Notes: generated by a model not told the origin, from the sequence alone. A DNA stretch of 64,000 nucleotides from Sarcina sp034439435 (GCF_034439435.1 NZ_JAPCKJ010000006.1:1-64000), one strand, 5' to 3'; shown: positions 50,016 to 59,289, counted from the stretch's first letter. Made by a program: numbers and translations.

Positions 50016-52082
50016 ATGGCTAGACAATATCCGTTAGAGAAATTCCGTAACTTCGGAATAATGGCACATATAGATGCTGGTAAAACAACAACTACTGAGC
50101 GTATTCTTTTCTATACAGGAAGAAACCACAAAATAGGGGAAACTCATGATGGAGCTTCAACTATGGACTGGATGGCTCAAGAGCAAGAAAGAGGTATAAC
50201 AATAACTTCTGCTGCTACAACTTGTTTCTGGAAAGGTTATGAGTTAAACATAATCGATACTCCAGGACACGTAGACTTCACAGTTGAGGTTGAAAGATCA
50301 TTAAGAGTTCTTGATGGAACTGTTACTGTTCTTGATGCTAAGAGTGGAGTTGAGCCACAAACTGAAACTGTTTGGAGACAGGCAGATAAGTATGGCGTTC
50401 CAAGAATGATATACGTAAACAAAATGGATGCTACAGGAGCTGACTACTATAACTGTATAAACACAGTTAGAGAAAGATTACAAGCTAATGCTGTTGCTAT
50501 CCAAATTCCAATAGGTCAAGAAGATCAATTCCAAGGAATGGTTGACTTATTAGAAAACAAAGCTATCATATTCAAAGATGACTTAGGAAAAGACATCGAT
50601 GTAACTGATGTTCCAGCTGAATTAGCTGATAAAGCAGAAGAGTACAGAGCTGCTATGATAGAAGCTATAGCTGAAACTGATGAAGAGTTAATGATGAAAT
50701 ACTTAGAAGGTGAAGAATTAACTCTTGAAGAATTAAAAATAGCTTTAAGAAAAGCTACTATAAACAATGAAATAATCCCAGTTATCTGTGGATCATCATA
50801 CAAAAACAAAGGTGTTCAACAAATGATCGATGGTGTTGTTGATTACTTACCATCACCATTAGATATACCTGCTGTTAAAGGTACTAACTTAGAGGGTGAA
50901 GAAGAGACTAGAGAAGCTTCAGATGACGCTCCAATGTCAGCTTTAGCATTCAAAATCGCTACTGACCCATTCGTTGGAAGATTAGCATTCACAAGAGTTT
51001 ACTCAGGAGTTTTAGAAAGCGGTTCATACGTATTAAACTCAACTAAGGGTAAAAAAGAAAGAATCGGAAGACTTGTTAAGATGCACGCTAACTCAAGAGA
51101 GGAAGTTGAATCATTAGAAGCTGCTGAATTAGGAGCTGTAATAGGTCTTAAGAACACAACTACTGGAGATACTCTATGTGCAGAATCAGCTCCAATAATA
51201 CTTGAAAAAATGGAATTCCCAGAGCCAGTTATATCTATAGCTATCGAGCCAAAGACAAAAGCTGGTCAAGAAAAAATGGGTATAGCTTTATCAAAGCTTG
51301 CTGAAGAGGATCCAACTTTCAAAACTTGGACTGATCAAGAAACAGGTCAAACTATCATAGCTGGTATGGGTGAGCTTCACTTAGATATCATCGTTGATAG
51401 ATTACAAAGAGAATTCAAAGTTGAGTGTAACGTAGGTGCTCCTCAAGTTGCTTACAAAGAAACTATCAAGAAGGCTGTTGAAGCAGAAGCTAAATTTGCT
51501 AGACAATCTGGTGGTAGAGGACAATACGGACACTGTAAGATAGAAATGATACCAACTGAAGGTGAATATGAATTCGAAAATGCTATCGTTGGAGGAGCTA
51601 TTCCAAGAGAATACATTCCTGCAGTAGATAACGGAATCAGAGAAGCTTCAGAAAGTGGTATAATAGCTGGATACCCAGTTATAAACTTCAAAGTAAGATT
51701 ATTCGACGGATCATACCATGATGTCGATTCATCTGAAATGGCATTCAAAATAGCTGGATCTATGGCATTCAAAAACGCTATGGCTAAAGCTGATGCTGTT
51801 TTACTTGAGCCTATAATGAAAGTTGAAATCACTGTACCAGAAGAGTACATGGGAGACGTTATAGGAGATGTTAACTCAAGAAGAGGTAGAATGGAAGGAA
51901 TGGACTCAAGAAATGGTGCACAAATCATAAGAGCATTCATCCCACTATCAGAAATGTTTGGATACGCAACTGCATTAAGATCAAGAACTCAAGGTAGAGG
52001 AACTTATGCAATGGAATTCGATCACTATGATGACGTTCCAAAGAGCATCCAAGAAGAAGTTGCAGGTAAGAAAAATAAATAA
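50016..52082 (+). CDS. fusA: Elongation factor G
   Basis: A 688-residue translocase GTPase. G1 AHIDAGKTTT, DTPGHVDF and NKMDA are complete, and all five domains are present through the C-terminal MEFDHYDDVP. It moves tRNAs and mRNA after peptide bond formation, and with RRF it splits ribosomes. ATG at 50016 follows GAGGAGGAG. It lies between rpsG and the second tuf. Confidence 0.97.
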   Translation: MARQYPLEKFRNFGIMAHIDAGKTTTTERILFYTGRNHKIGETHDGASTMDWMAQEQERGITITSAATTCFWKGYELNIIDTPGHVDFTVEVERSLRVLDGTVTVLDAKSGVEPQTETVWRQADKYGVPRMIYVNKMDATGADYYNCINTVRERLQANAVAIQIPIGQEDQFQGMVDLLENKAIIFKDDLGKDIDVTDVPAELADKAEEYRAAMIEAIAETDEELMMKYLEGEELTLEELKIALRKATINNEIIPVICGSSYKNKGVQQMIDGVVDYLPSPLDIPAVKGTNLEGEEETREASDDAPMSALAFKIATDPFVGRLAFTRVYSGVLESGSYVLNSTKGKKERIGRLVKMHANSREEVESLEAAELGAVIGLKNTTTGDTLCAESAPIILEKMEFPEPVISIAIEPKTKAGQEKMGIALSKLAEEDPTFKTWTDQETGQTIIAGMGELHLDIIVDRLQREFKVECNVGAPQVAYKETIKKAVEAEAKFARQSGGRGQYGHCKIEMIPTEGEYEFENAIVGGAIPREYIPAVDNGIREASESGIIAGYPVINFKVRLFDGSYHDVDSSEMAFKIAGSMAFKNAMAKADAVLLEPIMKVEITVPEEYMGDVIGDVNSRRGRMEGMDSRNGAQIIRAFIPLSEMFGYATALRSRTQGRGTYAMEFDHYDDVPKSIQEEVAGKKNK

Positions 52083-52086
52083 TTAA

Positions 52087-52116
52087 TTAAAGAAGCTTTT
52101 AAAGCTTCTTTAATAA
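52087..52116 (+). terminator. Intra-operon palindrome, fusA-tuf
   Basis: TTAAAGAAGCTTT (52087-52099) and AAAGCTTCTTTAA (52101-52113) form a near-perfect palindrome directly after fusA. It can act as a weak terminator or 3' stabiliser before the second tuf. Confidence 0.6.
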
Positions 52117-52158
52117 ATAAATGTATATAATATTTTAAAATTAAAGGAGGAATTTGCA

Positions 52159-53352
52159 ATGTCAAAAGCAAAATTTGAAAGAAGCAAACCACACGTTAAC
52201 ATTGGAACAATCGGTCACGTAGACCACGGTAAAACAACTTTAACAGCAGCTATAACAACAGTTTTAGCACAAGCTGGTGGAGCAGAAGCATTCAAATACG
52301 ATGAAATAGATAAAGCTCCAGAAGAAAAAGAAAGAGGAATCACAATCAACACAGCTCACGTTGAGTACGAAACAGCTAATAGACACTACGCTCACGTTGA
52401 CTGCCCAGGACATGCTGACTATGTTAAAAACATGATCACAGGAGCAGCTCAAATGGACGGAGCTATCTTAGTTTGTTCAGCAGCTGATGGTCCAATGCCT
52501 CAAACAAGAGAGCATATCCTATTATCATCAAGAGTTGGAGTTGACCACATCGTAGTATTCTTAAACAAAGCAGATATGGTTGACGACGAAGAATTATTAG
52601 AATTAGTTGAAATGGAAGTTAGAGAGTTATTAAGCGAGTACAACTTCCCAGGAGATGACATTCCAGTAATCAAAGGATCAGCTTTAGTAGCATTAGAAAA
52701 CCCAACTGACGAAGCTGCAACAGCTTGTATCAGAGAGTTAATGGAAGCAGTTGATACTTACATCCCAACACCAGAAAGAGCAACAGATAAGCCATTCTTA
52801 ATGCCAGTAGAGGACGTATTCACAATCACTGGTAGAGGAACAGTTGCAACAGGAAGAGTTGAAAGAGGAGTTCTACATGTAGGAGACGAAGTAGAAGTAA
52901 TCGGATTAACTGAAGAAAGAAGAAAAACTGTTGTAACAGGAATCGAAATGTTCAGAAAGTTATTAGATGAAGCACAAGCTGGAGATAACATCGGAGCATT
53001 ATTAAGAGGTATCCAAAGAACTGACATCGAAAGAGGTCAAGTTTTAGCTCAAACTGGAACAATCAACCCACATAAAAAATTCGTAGGTCAAGTATACGTA
53101 CTTAAAAAAGAAGAAGGTGGAAGACATACTCCATTCTTCGATGGATATAGACCACAATTCTACTTCAGAACAACAGACGTTACAGGATCAATCAAATTAC
53201 CAGACGGAATGGAAATGGTTATGCCTGGAGACCACATCGATATGGAAGTTGAATTAATCACTGAAATCGCTATGGATGAAGGATTAAGATTCGCTATCAG
53301 AGAAGGTGGAAGAACTGTAGGTTCAGGAGTTGTTACTTCAATAATCGAGTAA
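52159..53352 (+). CDS. tuf: Elongation factor Tu, second copy
   Basis: A 397-residue EF-Tu, the same protein as the copy at 36145-37338, in the standard str-operon position. The coding DNA appears the same as well. Identity begins at TTAAAGGAGGAATTTGCA upstream and ends at the stop codon (TAA here, TAG in the first copy), with unrelated flanks. This is the pattern of gene conversion between the two genes. A hairpin-rich region follows. Confidence 0.97.
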   Translation: MSKAKFERSKPHVNIGTIGHVDHGKTTLTAAITTVLAQAGGAEAFKYDEIDKAPEEKERGITINTAHVEYETANRHYAHVDCPGHADYVKNMITGAAQMDGAILVCSAADGPMPQTREHILLSSRVGVDHIVVFLNKADMVDDEELLELVEMEVRELLSEYNFPGDDIPVIKGSALVALENPTDEAATACIRELMEAVDTYIPTPERATDKPFLMPVEDVFTITGRGTVATGRVERGVLHVGDEVEVIGLTEERRKTVVTGIEMFRKLLDEAQAGDNIGALLRGIQRTDIERGQVLAQTGTINPHKKFVGQVYVLKKEEGGRHTPFFDGYRPQFYFRTTDVTGSIKLPDGMEMVMPGDHIDMEVELITEIAMDEGLRFAIREGGRTVGSGVVTSIIE

Positions 53353-53379
53353 TTCTAACTTTTTAGAAAAGCTTAAATA

Positions 53380-53580
53380 TAAATTTAAAAATAGTACCGA
53401 TGAACAACGGGAGTTTATGCTGAATTAAACCTAGCTTATATTCTTAGCGCAAAAGAGTGTAACTTGAGGATTAATGAAGAAAAATTTCTAATATATAGAC
53501 GTATATATTAGAAAGCTCTTAAAAGTCAAAAATTAATGCGCAATAATTTTTGACTTTGAAAGAGAGTTTATTAAAAGGCC
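53380..53580 (+). ncRNA. Hairpin-rich region after tuf, 3' UTR or small RNA
   Basis: No gene is seen. The region starts with AGTACCGATGAAC (53393-53405), repeated from the rpsL-rpsG spacer. It then has a GTTTA/TAAAC stem. A perfect 13-base hairpin follows (53485-53497 with 53502-53514), then a perfect 14-base hairpin (53522-53535 with 53544-53557). A strong terminator ends it. It may be the 3' part of the tuf transcript, a released small RNA, or a leader-like regulatory RNA. I recognise no family. Confidence 0.5.
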
Positions 53581-53583
53581 TGT

Positions 53584-53618
53584 AAAAAGAGAGAGGAAAT
53601 TCTTCTCTCTTTTTATTT
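53584..53618 (+). terminator. Strong terminator of the str operon
   Basis: AAAAAGAGAG (53584-53593) pairs with CTCTCTTTTT (53605-53614) around a GAGGAAATTCTT loop region, followed by ATTTTTTT. The next 220 bases (53619-53836) are very AT-rich with no gene, and may hold extra promoters for the S10 operon. Confidence 0.85.
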
Positions 53619-53836
53619 TTTTAAGTAATATGTTGCTTTTATAAAAAAATAAAATATAATATAATTAGAAATTTTTTTTATGGCAAGAATAAGAATATGA
53701 ATTTTTTGTTAGGAATAAAATTCTTGTTGAAAAATTTTTTGAATAGTATATTATTAATATTAGTGTTTTATTTTTTTGGACGGTTTTAAGGTTAAAAAGT
53801 ATAAAAATGTATATGCTAAAACTTCTAAAAAAATAC

Positions 53837-53865
53837 TTGAAAAAACATAATATACATAGTATAAT
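53837..53865 (+). promoter_or_regulatory. Promoter of the S10-spc operon
   Basis: TTGAAA (53837-53842), 17 bases, then TATAAT (53860-53865). It gives a leader of about 190 bases before rpsJ. Confidence 0.85.
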
Positions 53866-53874
53866 GAAGAAGTT

Positions 53875-54060
53875 GTAAAGCGAACAGCGATGAATCAAGA
53901 GGTTGCCGGACTTCCGGGTAATTCTTGATGAGCATGTTAGGATCTAGAATCCGACGACAGGGGTTAGGTGAACATGTTTAAAGTGTGAAACACCAGGGGC
54001 AGTTTACACAATACTTACTGTTGTGCGTTAGAAGTAAAGCGTACATGAAAAGGAGGGAAA
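53875..54060 (+). ncRNA. S10 operon leader RNA
   Basis: A G/C-richer, clearly structured 186-base leader in an AT-rich setting. ATCAAGA (53894-53900) pairs with TCTTGAT (53923-53929), closing a GTTGCCGGA/TCCGGGTAAT hairpin. CATGTT (53933-53938) pairs with AACATG (53971-53976), and GTGTGAAACAC forms a small hairpin. The pattern recalls leaders before rpsJ in other Firmicutes. A ribosomal protein, perhaps L4 or S10, may bind it; that is inference. Confidence 0.65.
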
Positions 54061-54064
54061 CCAA

Positions 54065-54373
54065 ATGTCAAAACAAAAAATAAGAATAAGATTAAAAGCA
54101 TTTGATCACACAATATTAGATCAATCAGCTGAGAAAATTGTTGAAACTGCTAAGTCTACAGGAGCAAAGGTTGTTGGACCAGTTCCACTACCAACTGAAA
54201 AAGACGTTATAACAATCTTAAGAGCAGTACATAAGTACAAAGACTCAAGAGAGCAGTTCGAAGTAAGAACTCATAAGAGATTAATAGACATCGTTAATCC
54301 ATCACCAAAAACTGTTGATGCATTAATGAGATTAAACTTACCAGCAGGTGTTGATATCGAAATAAAACTTTAA
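54065..54373 (+). CDS. rpsJ: 30S ribosomal protein S10
   Basis: A 102-residue S10 (NusE), which also works in transcription antitermination with NusB and NusG. It starts MSKQKIRIRLKAFDH, with TGAKVVGPVPLPTEK and the C-terminal PAGVDIEIKL typical. ATG follows AAAAGGAGG. It is the first gene of the S10-spc cluster that runs to the window end. Confidence 0.97.
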   Translation: MSKQKIRIRLKAFDHTILDQSAEKIVETAKSTGAKVVGPVPLPTEKDVITILRAVHKYKDSREQFEVRTHKRLIDIVNPSPKTVDALMRLNLPAGVDIEIKL

Positions 54374-54455
54374 TAGTTTATTTAGATTGAATTAAGAGAT
54401 TGAACTGTTATGATTGCAGAGGCAATCCGCTAATACGTTTAGGAGGTGTAACCAC

Positions 54456-55085
54456 ATGAAAAAAGCTATCATAGGTAAAAAAGTTGGAATGACTCAAATA
54501 TTCGATGAGAATGGAAAAGTAATTCCTGTAACTGTAGTTGAAGCTGGTCCATGTGTTGTAGTTCAAAAGAAAACAGTTGAAACTGATGGATATGACGCAA
54601 TACAAGTTGGATTCGGTGAATTAAGAGAAAAATTAGTTAACAAACCAAGAAAAGGACATTTTGCTAAAGCAGGTGTTTCTTTAAGAAGAACTTTAAAAGA
54701 GTTCAGAATGGAAGATGTTGCTAGTTACAATGTTGGAGACGAAATAAAGGTTGACACATTTGAAATTGGAGACAAAGTAGACGTATCAGGAGTTTCTAAA
54801 GGTAAGGGATTCCAAGGTACAATCAAAAGATGGAATGCTAGTAGAGGACCAATGTCTCACGGTTCTAAATTCCACAGAGCACCAGGTTCAATGGGAGCTG
54901 CTTCAGACCCATCAAGAACTTTCAAGAACAAGAGAATGCCTGGACATATGGGAGCTAAGAACACTACAGTTCTTAACTTAGAAGTTGTTAAGATAATGCC
55001 TGAAAAGAACATAATCTTAATAAAGGGTGGAATCCCAGGTCCAAATAAAGGCACAGTAGTTATAAGAAACAGCGTTAAGGCTTAA
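54456..55085 (+). CDS. rplC: 50S ribosomal protein L3
   Basis: A 209-residue L3, an early assembly protein near the peptidyl transferase centre. It starts MKKAIIGKKVGMTQIF with SVSKGKGFQG-type loop (DVSGVSKGKGFQGTIKRW) and the HRAPGSMGAASDPSRTFK extension. ATG at 54456 follows AGGAGGTG; the in-frame ATG 14 codons earlier precedes that site. rplD follows after 24 bases. Confidence 0.97.
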   Translation: MKKAIIGKKVGMTQIFDENGKVIPVTVVEAGPCVVVQKKTVETDGYDAIQVGFGELREKLVNKPRKGHFAKAGVSLRRTLKEFRMEDVASYNVGDEIKVDTFEIGDKVDVSGVSKGKGFQGTIKRWNASRGPMSHGSKFHRAPGSMGAASDPSRTFKNKRMPGHMGAKNTTVLNLEVVKIMPEKNIILIKGGIPGPNKGTVVIRNSVKA

Positions 55086-55109
55086 TTTCTGTAGAAAGGA
55101 GGAAGCGTA

Positions 55110-55724
55110 ATGCCTAAAGTAGGTTTATTTAATAAAGAAGGACAACAAGTTGGAGATATCCAATTAAACGAGCAAGTATTTGGAGTTGAAGTAAACAAAT
55201 ATGCTTTACACCAAGTAGTAGTAGCTCAATTAGCTAACAAGAGACAAGGTACTCAATCAGCTAAAACAAGATCTGAGGTAAGAGGAGGCGGAATCAAGCC
55301 TTGGAGACAAAAAGGAACAGGTAGAGCAAGACAAGGTTCTATCAGAGCGCCTCAATGGATCAAAGGTGGAGTTGTATTTGCACCAAAACCAAGAGATTAC
55401 AGAATGTCAATACCAAAGAGCATGAAGAAAGTAGCTATGACTTCTGCTTTAACTAGCAAAGTTGCAGATATGGTTGTTTTAGAAAACTTAACTTTCGAAG
55501 CTCCAAAAACTAAGGAAGCAGTTAAAATGTTAAATGCTTTCGAAGCTAAGAAGACATTAATAATAACAGCTGAAGTTAATGAAAATGTATATAAATCAGC
55601 TAGAAACATCGAAGGTGTAACAGTTATGCCTGTTAACAACATCAATGTTTATGATTTATTAAACTGCAAAACATTAATGATAACTAAAGAAGCTGTAAAC
55701 AAAATTGAGGAGGTGTACGCATAA
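55110..55724 (+). CDS. rplD: 50S ribosomal protein L4
   Basis: A 204-residue L4 with the internal loop lining the peptide exit tunnel ([26 protein letters not shown]), where macrolide-resistance changes occur; it looks wild type. L4 is a regulator of the S10 operon in E. coli. Its stop overlaps the rplW start (TAATG), so the two are translationally coupled. Confidence 0.97.
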
Positions 55725-56017
55725 TGAAGTTAACAAGCCATGATATAATCAGAAAACCAGTTATAACTGAAAAGAGTATGGCAGCTATGGCTGAAAATAA
55801 ATACACCTTCATAGTTCATATGGCAGCTAACAAAGTACAAATAAAGAGAGCTGTAGAAGAAGTTTTCAACGTAAAAGTTGCTGACGTTAAAACTATGAGA
55901 TTCGAAGGAAAAACTAAGAGAGTTGGAGTTCATATCGGAAAAAGAGCTGACTTCAAAAAAGCTGTTATAACTTTAGCTGAAGGTAGCAGCATAGAATTCT
56001 TCGAAGGAATGCAATAA
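55724..56017 (+). CDS. rplW: 50S ribosomal protein L23
   Basis: A 97-residue exit-tunnel protein and docking site for trigger factor and signal recognition particle. It starts [18 protein letters not shown] and has the [17 protein letters not shown] core. The start codon shares one base with the rplD stop; GAGGAGGTG lies inside rplD. rplB follows after 54 bases. Confidence 0.97.
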
Positions 56018-56071
56018 TAAAAAGCAGGTATTGGTTGAAGGCCAGATAAGCTATAAGAAGGAGGGACAATA

Positions 56072-56905
56072 ATGGCACTTAAAAAGTTTAACCCAACTAC
56101 ACCATCAAGAAGACAAATGACTATGCCAACATTTGAAGAAGTAACTACAAATGCACCTGAAAAGTCACTTCTTGTTTCTTTAAAGAAAACTGGTGGTAGA
56201 AACGCACAAGGTAAAATAACTGTTAGACACCACGGTGGTGGAGCTAAGAGAAAATATAGAATAATAGATTTCAAAAGAAATAAAGATGGAATCCCAGCAA
56301 AAGTTGCTACAGTAGAGTACGATCCAAATAGATCAGCTTACATAGCACTTGTTATTTATGCTGATGGAGAGAAGAGATACATACTTGCTCCTGTAGGTTT
56401 AAAAGTAGGAGATACAGTTGTATCAGGACCTGAGTCAGATATCAAACCAGGTAACGCTCTTCAATTAAAACACATGCCAGTAGGTACTTTTGTTCATAAC
56501 ATAGAGTTACAAGCTGGAAAAGGTGGCCAAATGGTAAGATCAGCAGGTACTTCAGCTCAGTTAATGGCTAAAGAAGGAAACTATGCTACATTAAGATTAC
56601 CATCAGGCGAAATGAGATACGTAAGAATAGAATGTAAAGCTACTGTTGGAACAGTATCAAACACAACTCATGAGATCGTAAATATCGGTAAAGCTGGTAG
56701 AAAGAGACACATGGGATGGAGACCAACAGTTAGAGGTTCTGTAATGAACCCTTGCGATCACCCTCACGGTGGTGGAGAAGGTAGATCTCCTATCGGTAGA
56801 CCAAGTCCAGTTACTCCATGGGGTAAACCAGCACTTGGATACAAAACTAGAAAGAACAAAAAATACTCAGATAGATTCATCATTAAGAGAAGAAACGCTA
56901 AATAG
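56072..56905 (+). CDS. rplB: 50S ribosomal protein L2
   Basis: A 277-residue L2, needed for subunit joining and peptidyl transferase assembly. It shows VRHHGGGAKRKYRIIDFKR and the conserved C-terminal PCDHPHGGGEGRSPIGRPSPVTPWGKPALG, including the functional histidine. ATG follows AAGGAGGG. rpsS follows after 70 bases, with a weak hairpin in between. Confidence 0.97.
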   Translation: MALKKFNPTTPSRRQMTMPTFEEVTTNAPEKSLLVSLKKTGGRNAQGKITVRHHGGGAKRKYRIIDFKRNKDGIPAKVATVEYDPNRSAYIALVIYADGEKRYILAPVGLKVGDTVVSGPESDIKPGNALQLKHMPVGTFVHNIELQAGKGGQMVRSAGTSAQLMAKEGNYATLRLPSGEMRYVRIECKATVGTVSNTTHEIVNIGKAGRKRHMGWRPTVRGSVMNPCDHPHGGGEGRSPIGRPSPVTPWGKPALGYKTRKNKKYSDRFIIKRRNAK

Positions 56906-56975
56906 TTTGGAGAGAATTAAATATTCTCTTCACAGTTTGGCGGCATAATTAAGTTTATGAAGGGAGGAAATTCTA

Positions 56976-57257
56976 GTGAGTAGATCAATTAAGAAAGGAC
57001 CTTTCGTGCATGCAGGTCTTTTAAAGAAAATAGAAGAAATGAACCAAAATGGAGATAAGAAAGTTATCAAAACTTGGTCAAGAAGCTCAACTATATTCCC
57101 ACAAATGATAGGCCATACAATAGCTGTTCATGATGGAAGAAAACATATCCCAGTTTATGTTACAGAAGATATGGTTGGACATAAATTAGGAGAATTCGTT
57201 TTAACAAGAACTTTCAAAGGTCATATTAAAAACGAAAAAACATCAAAGAGAAAATAA
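56976..57257 (+). CDS. rpsS: 30S ribosomal protein S19
   Basis: A 93-residue 30S head protein near the tRNA A-site and L5 bridge. It starts with GTG (MSRSIKKGPFVH) after GGGAGG, and has KTWSRSSTIFPQMIGHTIAVHDGRKHIPV. Place and length are as expected between rplB and rplV. Confidence 0.97.
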   Translation: MSRSIKKGPFVHAGLLKKIEEMNQNGDKKVIKTWSRSSTIFPQMIGHTIAVHDGRKHIPVYVTEDMVGHKLGEFVLTRTFKGHIKNEKTSKRK

Positions 57258-57284
57258 TAGTATCCGGGAAAGGAGGATCTTTAG

Positions 57285-57620
57285 ATGGAAGCTAAAGCTA
57301 TAGCTAAATATGTAAGAATGTCTCCAACTAAAGTAGGAGTTGTTCTTGATTTAATAAGAGGAAAGAACGTAAACGAAGCTTTCGCAATTTTAAAATACAC
57401 TCCAAGAGATGCCGCTGAGGTTATAAACAAAGTTTTAAAATCAGCAGTTGCTAATGCGGAGAACAATCATGAGTTAGATGCAAACAGATTATTTGTTGCA
57501 GAAGCACATGTAGGTCACGGACCAACTTTAAAAAGATTCAGACCAATGGATCATGGTAAAGCATTCAGAATAAACAAGAGAACAAGTCATATAACACTTG
57601 TTGTTAAAGAAAGAGCTTAA
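57285..57620 (+). CDS. rplV: 50S ribosomal protein L22
   Basis: A 111-residue L22 whose long beta-hairpin lines the exit tunnel. It has the family start AKAIAKYVRMSPTKVGVVLDLIRGK and the tip HVGHGPTLKRFRPMDHGKAFRINKRTSHI. No macrolide-resistance insertions are visible. ATG follows AAAGGAGG. Confidence 0.97.
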   Translation: MEAKAIAKYVRMSPTKVGVVLDLIRGKNVNEAFAILKYTPRDAAEVINKVLKSAVANAENNHELDANRLFVAEAHVGHGPTLKRFRPMDHGKAFRINKRTSHITLVVKERA

Positions 57621-57640
57621 TAAGGTAAGGAGGGAAAAGC

Positions 57641-58309
57641 ATGGGACAAAAAGTACATCCTCACGGACTAAGAGTTGGTGTAATTAAAGATTGGGATGCA
57701 AAATGGTATGCTGATAAGAAAAATTTTGCTGACAACTTAATCGAAGACCAACAAATAAGAAAATTCATAAAGAAAGAACTTTTCTCAGCTGGAATCGCTA
57801 AGATTGAAATCGAAAGATCAGCTAAGAGAATTAAGTTAAACATACACACAGCTAAGCCAGGAGTAATCATCGGAAAAGGTGGTTCAGGAATCGAAAGATT
57901 AAAAGCTAGCTTAAAAAATATAATAGCTGAGAAGAATGTTTTAATAAACATCGTTGAGGTTAAGAACGCTGAAACTAACGCTCAATTAATGGCTGAAAAC
58001 ATTGCTGCTCAATTAGAAAAGAGAATATCATTCAGAAGAGCTATGAAGCAAACTATCCAAAGAGCAATGAAAGCTGGCACATTAGGTGTTAAAACTGCTT
58101 GTTCAGGTAGATTAGGTGGAGCTGAAATAGCAAGAACTGAGCAATATAATGAAGGAACAATCCCACTACAAACAATAAGAGCTGACATCGACTATGGATT
58201 TGCTGAAGCAGATACAACTTATGGTAAAATCGGTGTTAAAGTGTGGGTTTACAATGGAGAAGTTCTTCCAACTAAAAAAGTTGAAAAAAAGGAAGACGCT
58301 AATGCATAA
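57641..58309 (+). CDS. rpsC: 30S ribosomal protein S3
   Basis: A 222-residue S3 at the mRNA entry tunnel. The KH domain GXXG loop is in PGVIIGKGGSGIERLK (near residue 77), and the C-terminal domain has GRLGGAEIARTE and GTIPLQTIRADIDYG. ATG follows AAGGAGGG. rplP follows after 30 bases. Confidence 0.97.
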   Translation: MGQKVHPHGLRVGVIKDWDAKWYADKKNFADNLIEDQQIRKFIKKELFSAGIAKIEIERSAKRIKLNIHTAKPGVIIGKGGSGIERLKASLKNIIAEKNVLINIVEVKNAETNAQLMAENIAAQLEKRISFRRAMKQTIQRAMKAGTLGVKTACSGRLGGAEIARTEQYNEGTIPLQTIRADIDYGFAEADTTYGKIGVKVWVYNGEVLPTKKVEKKEDANA

Positions 58310-58339
58310 TATGATGCACTAAGAAAGGAGGAATATAAC

Positions 58340-58774
58340 ATGTTAATGCCTAAAAGAGTTAAACATCGTAAGGTACAACGTGGTAGAATGAAAGGTAAGG
58401 CAACTAGAGGAAACTTTCTAGCTTACGGAGATTTCGGAATCCAAGCTACAACTTGTGGATGGATCACTAGTAACCAAATAGAAGCTGCGAGAATAGCTAT
58501 CAATAGATATATAAAAAGAGGCGGAAAGCTTTGGATAAAAATATTCCCAGATAAACCTGTAACTGAGAAGCCAGCTGAAACAAGAATGGGTTCAGGTAAA
58601 GGTTCAGTTGAATACTGGGTAGCAGTAGTTAAACCAGGTAGAGTTTTATTTGAATTATCTGGAGTTGATGAAGAGAAAGCAAGAGAAGCTATGAGACTTG
58701 CTTCACACAAACTTCCTGTAAAGACTAAGTTCGTTACAAGAAGAGATTTTGAGGAAATGGGTGGTGAAGAATAA
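58340..58774 (+). CDS. rplP: 50S ribosomal protein L16
   Basis: A 144-residue L16 contacting A- and P-site tRNAs. It starts MLMPKRVKHRKVQRGRMKG and has the catalytic-loop region GSGKGSVEYWVAVVKPGR. The first ATG has AAAGGAGG eight bases upstream; the one at codon three would be spaced too far. The stop overlaps the rpmC start (TAATG). Confidence 0.97.
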   Translation: MLMPKRVKHRKVQRGRMKGKATRGNFLAYGDFGIQATTCGWITSNQIEAARIAINRYIKRGGKLWIKIFPDKPVTEKPAETRMGSGKGSVEYWVAVVKPGRVLFELSGVDEEKAREAMRLASHKLPVKTKFVTRRDFEEMGGEE

Positions 58775-58983
58775 TGAAAGCTAGAGAGTTAAAAGAACTA
58801 AGAACAAGCAATCCTCAAGATTTAATAAATAAATTAGGAGACCTTAAAGCTGAGTTATTCAATTTAAGATTCCAATTAGCTACAGGTCAATTAGAAAACC
58901 CAATGAGAATCAAAGAAGTAAAAAAATCAATAGCTCAAATCAAAACAATCATAAGAGAAGAAGAGTTAAAGATTGAGCAGTAA
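58774..58983 (+). CDS. rpmC: 50S ribosomal protein L29
   Basis: A 69-residue two-helix protein at the tunnel exit next to L23. It starts MKARELKELRTSNPQDL with the signature ELFNLRFQLATGQLENPMRIKEVKKSIA. Translation is coupled to rplP by a one-base overlap. rpsQ follows after 21 bases. Confidence 0.97.
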   Translation: MKARELKELRTSNPQDLINKLGDLKAELFNLRFQLATGQLENPMRIKEVKKSIAQIKTIIREEELKIEQ

Positions 58984-59004
58984 TCCTGAAAGGAGGTAAC
59001 CGCT

Positions 59005-59259
59005 GTGGAAAGAAATTTAAGAAAAAAGAGATTAGGTAGAGTTGTTTCTGATAAAATGGATAAGACTATCGTTGTTGCGGTTGAAACAAAGGTTAGACAT
59101 CCACTATACGGAAAAACTGTTAACAGAACAACTAAGTTCAAAGCTCATGATGAAAATAATGAGGCTAGATTCGGAGATAGAGTTCTTATAATGGAAACTA
59201 GACCATTATCTAAAGATAAGAGATGGAGACTTGTTGAGATAGTAGAGAAAGCAAAATAG
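59005..59259 (+). CDS. rpsQ: 30S ribosomal protein S17
   Basis: An 84-residue primary 16S rRNA-binding protein of the OB fold. It starts with GTG (MERNLRKKRLGRVVSDKMDKT) after AAAGGAGG and has RHPLYGKTVNRTTKFKAHDE. Length and place are as expected between rpmC and rplN. Confidence 0.97.
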   Translation: MERNLRKKRLGRVVSDKMDKTIVVAVETKVRHPLYGKTVNRTTKFKAHDENNEARFGDRVLIMETRPLSKDKRWRLVEIVEKAK

Positions 59260-59289
59260 TTTTCTAAAGTCTGAAAGGAGGTTAATTTC

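Noticed and set aside
53665..53898. A 77-codon minus-strand frame before rpsJ
   Set aside because: Very AT-rich sequence with Phe/Ile/Ser bias, no ribosome binding site, and it overlaps the S10 promoter.
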